From an uncultured Curvibacter sp. (lineage in GTDB: Bacteria > Pseudomonadota > Gammaproteobacteria > Burkholderiales > Burkholderiaceae_C), in contig CAIKMN010000018.1 of assembly GCA_903828535.1 (NCBI GenBank), positions 1-45,666 of the forward strand: a stretch of 45,666 nt of DNA. The letters are read 5' to 3'. The translations under genes were made by a program, and so were the position numbers. The notes below the pieces were generated by a model that saw only the letters and a list, made by a program, of their open reading frames with translations, was not told where the DNA came from and did no database searches. Of the stretch, positions 44,863-45,666 are shown one piece after another (position 1 is the first letter of the stretch; every line of letters begins with the position of its first letter).

Positions 44863-45666
44863 CGCAAGTTGTTGATTCATATAGGTCGCCCTATTTTTTT
44901 ACCACTACAACAGGCTCAGTTGCTCGTTTTTGATCGGCTTGTTGACTTTCAATGCGTTGAACACTTGCGCTTGTGCGTCGCTGATGGTGCTGACTCCTTC
45001 CATCGGCTCGGCCTGGTTGATACGCACCTTGTGGCGCTGTATCTTTCTCAAATGGGCCAATGCCCTCTCTGGGCTCAAATCACTCTTGGCTTGTTTCAGC
45101 CTTTGACGCATCACCCTGTAGACAATCAACGCCATGAAGCAAATTTGCGCGTGCGCCCGGATTCTGTCGGGCAGCCGGTGGTAAACCGGTGCAATCTCTA
45201 TCTCGGACTTCAAAACCCTGAAGCCTCGCTCAATATCGGCCAGCGCCTTGTAGCGCTGCACAATTTCTGCGGGCGTCAAGTCCGCCACGTTGGTCACCAG
45301 CATCAGCTTGCCGTCCATCAACTGCGCCTGCGCCAAGGCGGCCTCATCTACCGCGTACGAGAACAAATCGCTTTTGAGGTCCACCTTGAGGATGTTCGCC
45401 AAACGAGCTTCTTTGACCGCGTGGTACAGCCGCGCCTTGGCGCCGCTGTCCGAGAGTTTGCGCCCCTTGGCGCTTTGCCCAGCATCCTGGCCATCGAGCT
45501 TGCCCGCCCAGTGGGCCGCCTGCTCTTCCAGTGCTTTGATCTTGTCACGGCGCAGCTGGCTTTGCTCTTGGGCACGCTGCGGGTGGTGCGCCACGATCAG
45601 TCGGCGCTCTTTCCAGCGGGTTTCTTCAACGACCTCTTCTTGCGCCCCTGCAGCCTTGGCTTGCAA
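44842..45666. mobile_element. Insertion sequence of the IS1634 type, left part in window
   Basis: The element begins where the GT11 reading frame breaks and continues past the window edge. Only its transposase 3' end is present. Terminal inverted repeats cannot be assigned without the other end. Confidence 0.75.
44905..45666 (-). CDS. IS1634-like transposase, C-terminal part (incomplete)
   Basis: At least 253 residues, cut off by the window end. The fragment includes KALADIERGFRVLKSEIEIAPVYHRLPDRIRAHAQICFMALIVYRVMRQRLK, the catalytic Glu region and signature of IS1634/IS4-type DDE transposases, and an N-terminal charged part (LRRDKIKALEEQAAHW). Ends ...EQLSLL. GC and codon use differ from the glycosyltransferases it adjoins. 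Confidence 0.9.
   Translation of the reverse strand: MQAKAAGAQEEVVEETRWKERRLIVAHHPQRAQEQSQLRRDKIKALEEQAAHWAGKLDGQDAGQSAKGRKLSDSGAKARLYHAVKEARLANILKVDLKSDLFSYAVDEAALAQAQLMDGKLMLVTNVADLTPAEIVQRYKALADIERGFRVLKSEIEIAPVYHRLPDRIRAHAQICFMALIVYRVMRQRLKQAKSDLSPERALAHLRKIQRHKVRINQAEPMEGVSTISDAQAQVFNALKVNKPIKNEQLSLL

Overview
The window looks like a chromosomal segment of a betaproteobacterium, most likely order Burkholderiales, family Comamonadaceae (a Limnohabitans/Rhodoferax-like organism is plausible). This rests on the housekeeping order thrS-infC-rpmI-rplT-pheS-pheT-ihfA-merR-tRNA-Pro, the tRNA-His/ppiD neighbourhood, the aceA type and the codon use. Species was not determined.

Layout. (1) 42-13069 (+): a sulfur-scavenging region. 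It holds a periplasmic sulfate-binding protein, ssuE, two ssuA paralogues, ssuD, ssuC, ssuB, ssuF, an extra flavin monooxygenase of the NtaA/SnaA/DszA type, an RBBP9/YdeN-type hydrolase, and sbp-cysT-cysW-cysA. Together these import sulfonates and sulfate and release sulfite from C-S bonds with reduced FMN. (2) 13075-13580: a scar where an ArsR-type regulator lost its C-terminus and abuts, head-on, a decayed hsdM start. (3) 13838-18679: a compact (about 4.8 kb) integrative mobilizable element in the 3' end of tRNA-His, bounded by a 17-bp direct repeat. It carries a tyrosine integrase, a RepL-like replication protein, a MobA/MobL relaxase, two small genes and an XRE-regulator remnant. It separates tRNA-His from a terminator that probably belonged to it. 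(4) 18802-28633 (-): ppiD, tRNA-Pro and the translation operon, including infC with an AUC start codon. (5) 28780-33944: isocitrate lyase with a palindrome-rich upstream region, a nitroreductase, two membrane proteins, an HSL-family esterase and a YXWGXW-type small secreted protein. (6) 33990-44862: a surface-glycan/glycoprotein region. ManC (GDP-mannose) and a TPR-glycosyltransferase (-) diverge from a cysteine-free 1411-residue protein built of about 17 degenerate repeats of about 80 residues. Three AT-richer glycosyltransferase genes follow, the last an alpha-1,2-fucosyltransferase (GT11) cut by an insertion sequence. (7) 44842-45666: the end of an IS1634-like element that runs out of the window.

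The two most notable systems are the minimal integrative element, with its phased repeats, paired arm sites and candidate origin, and the repeat-protein/glycosyltransferase locus. I read the latter tentatively as a secreted, possibly O-glycosylated surface protein with its own modification genes. Both are inferred from sequence alone.
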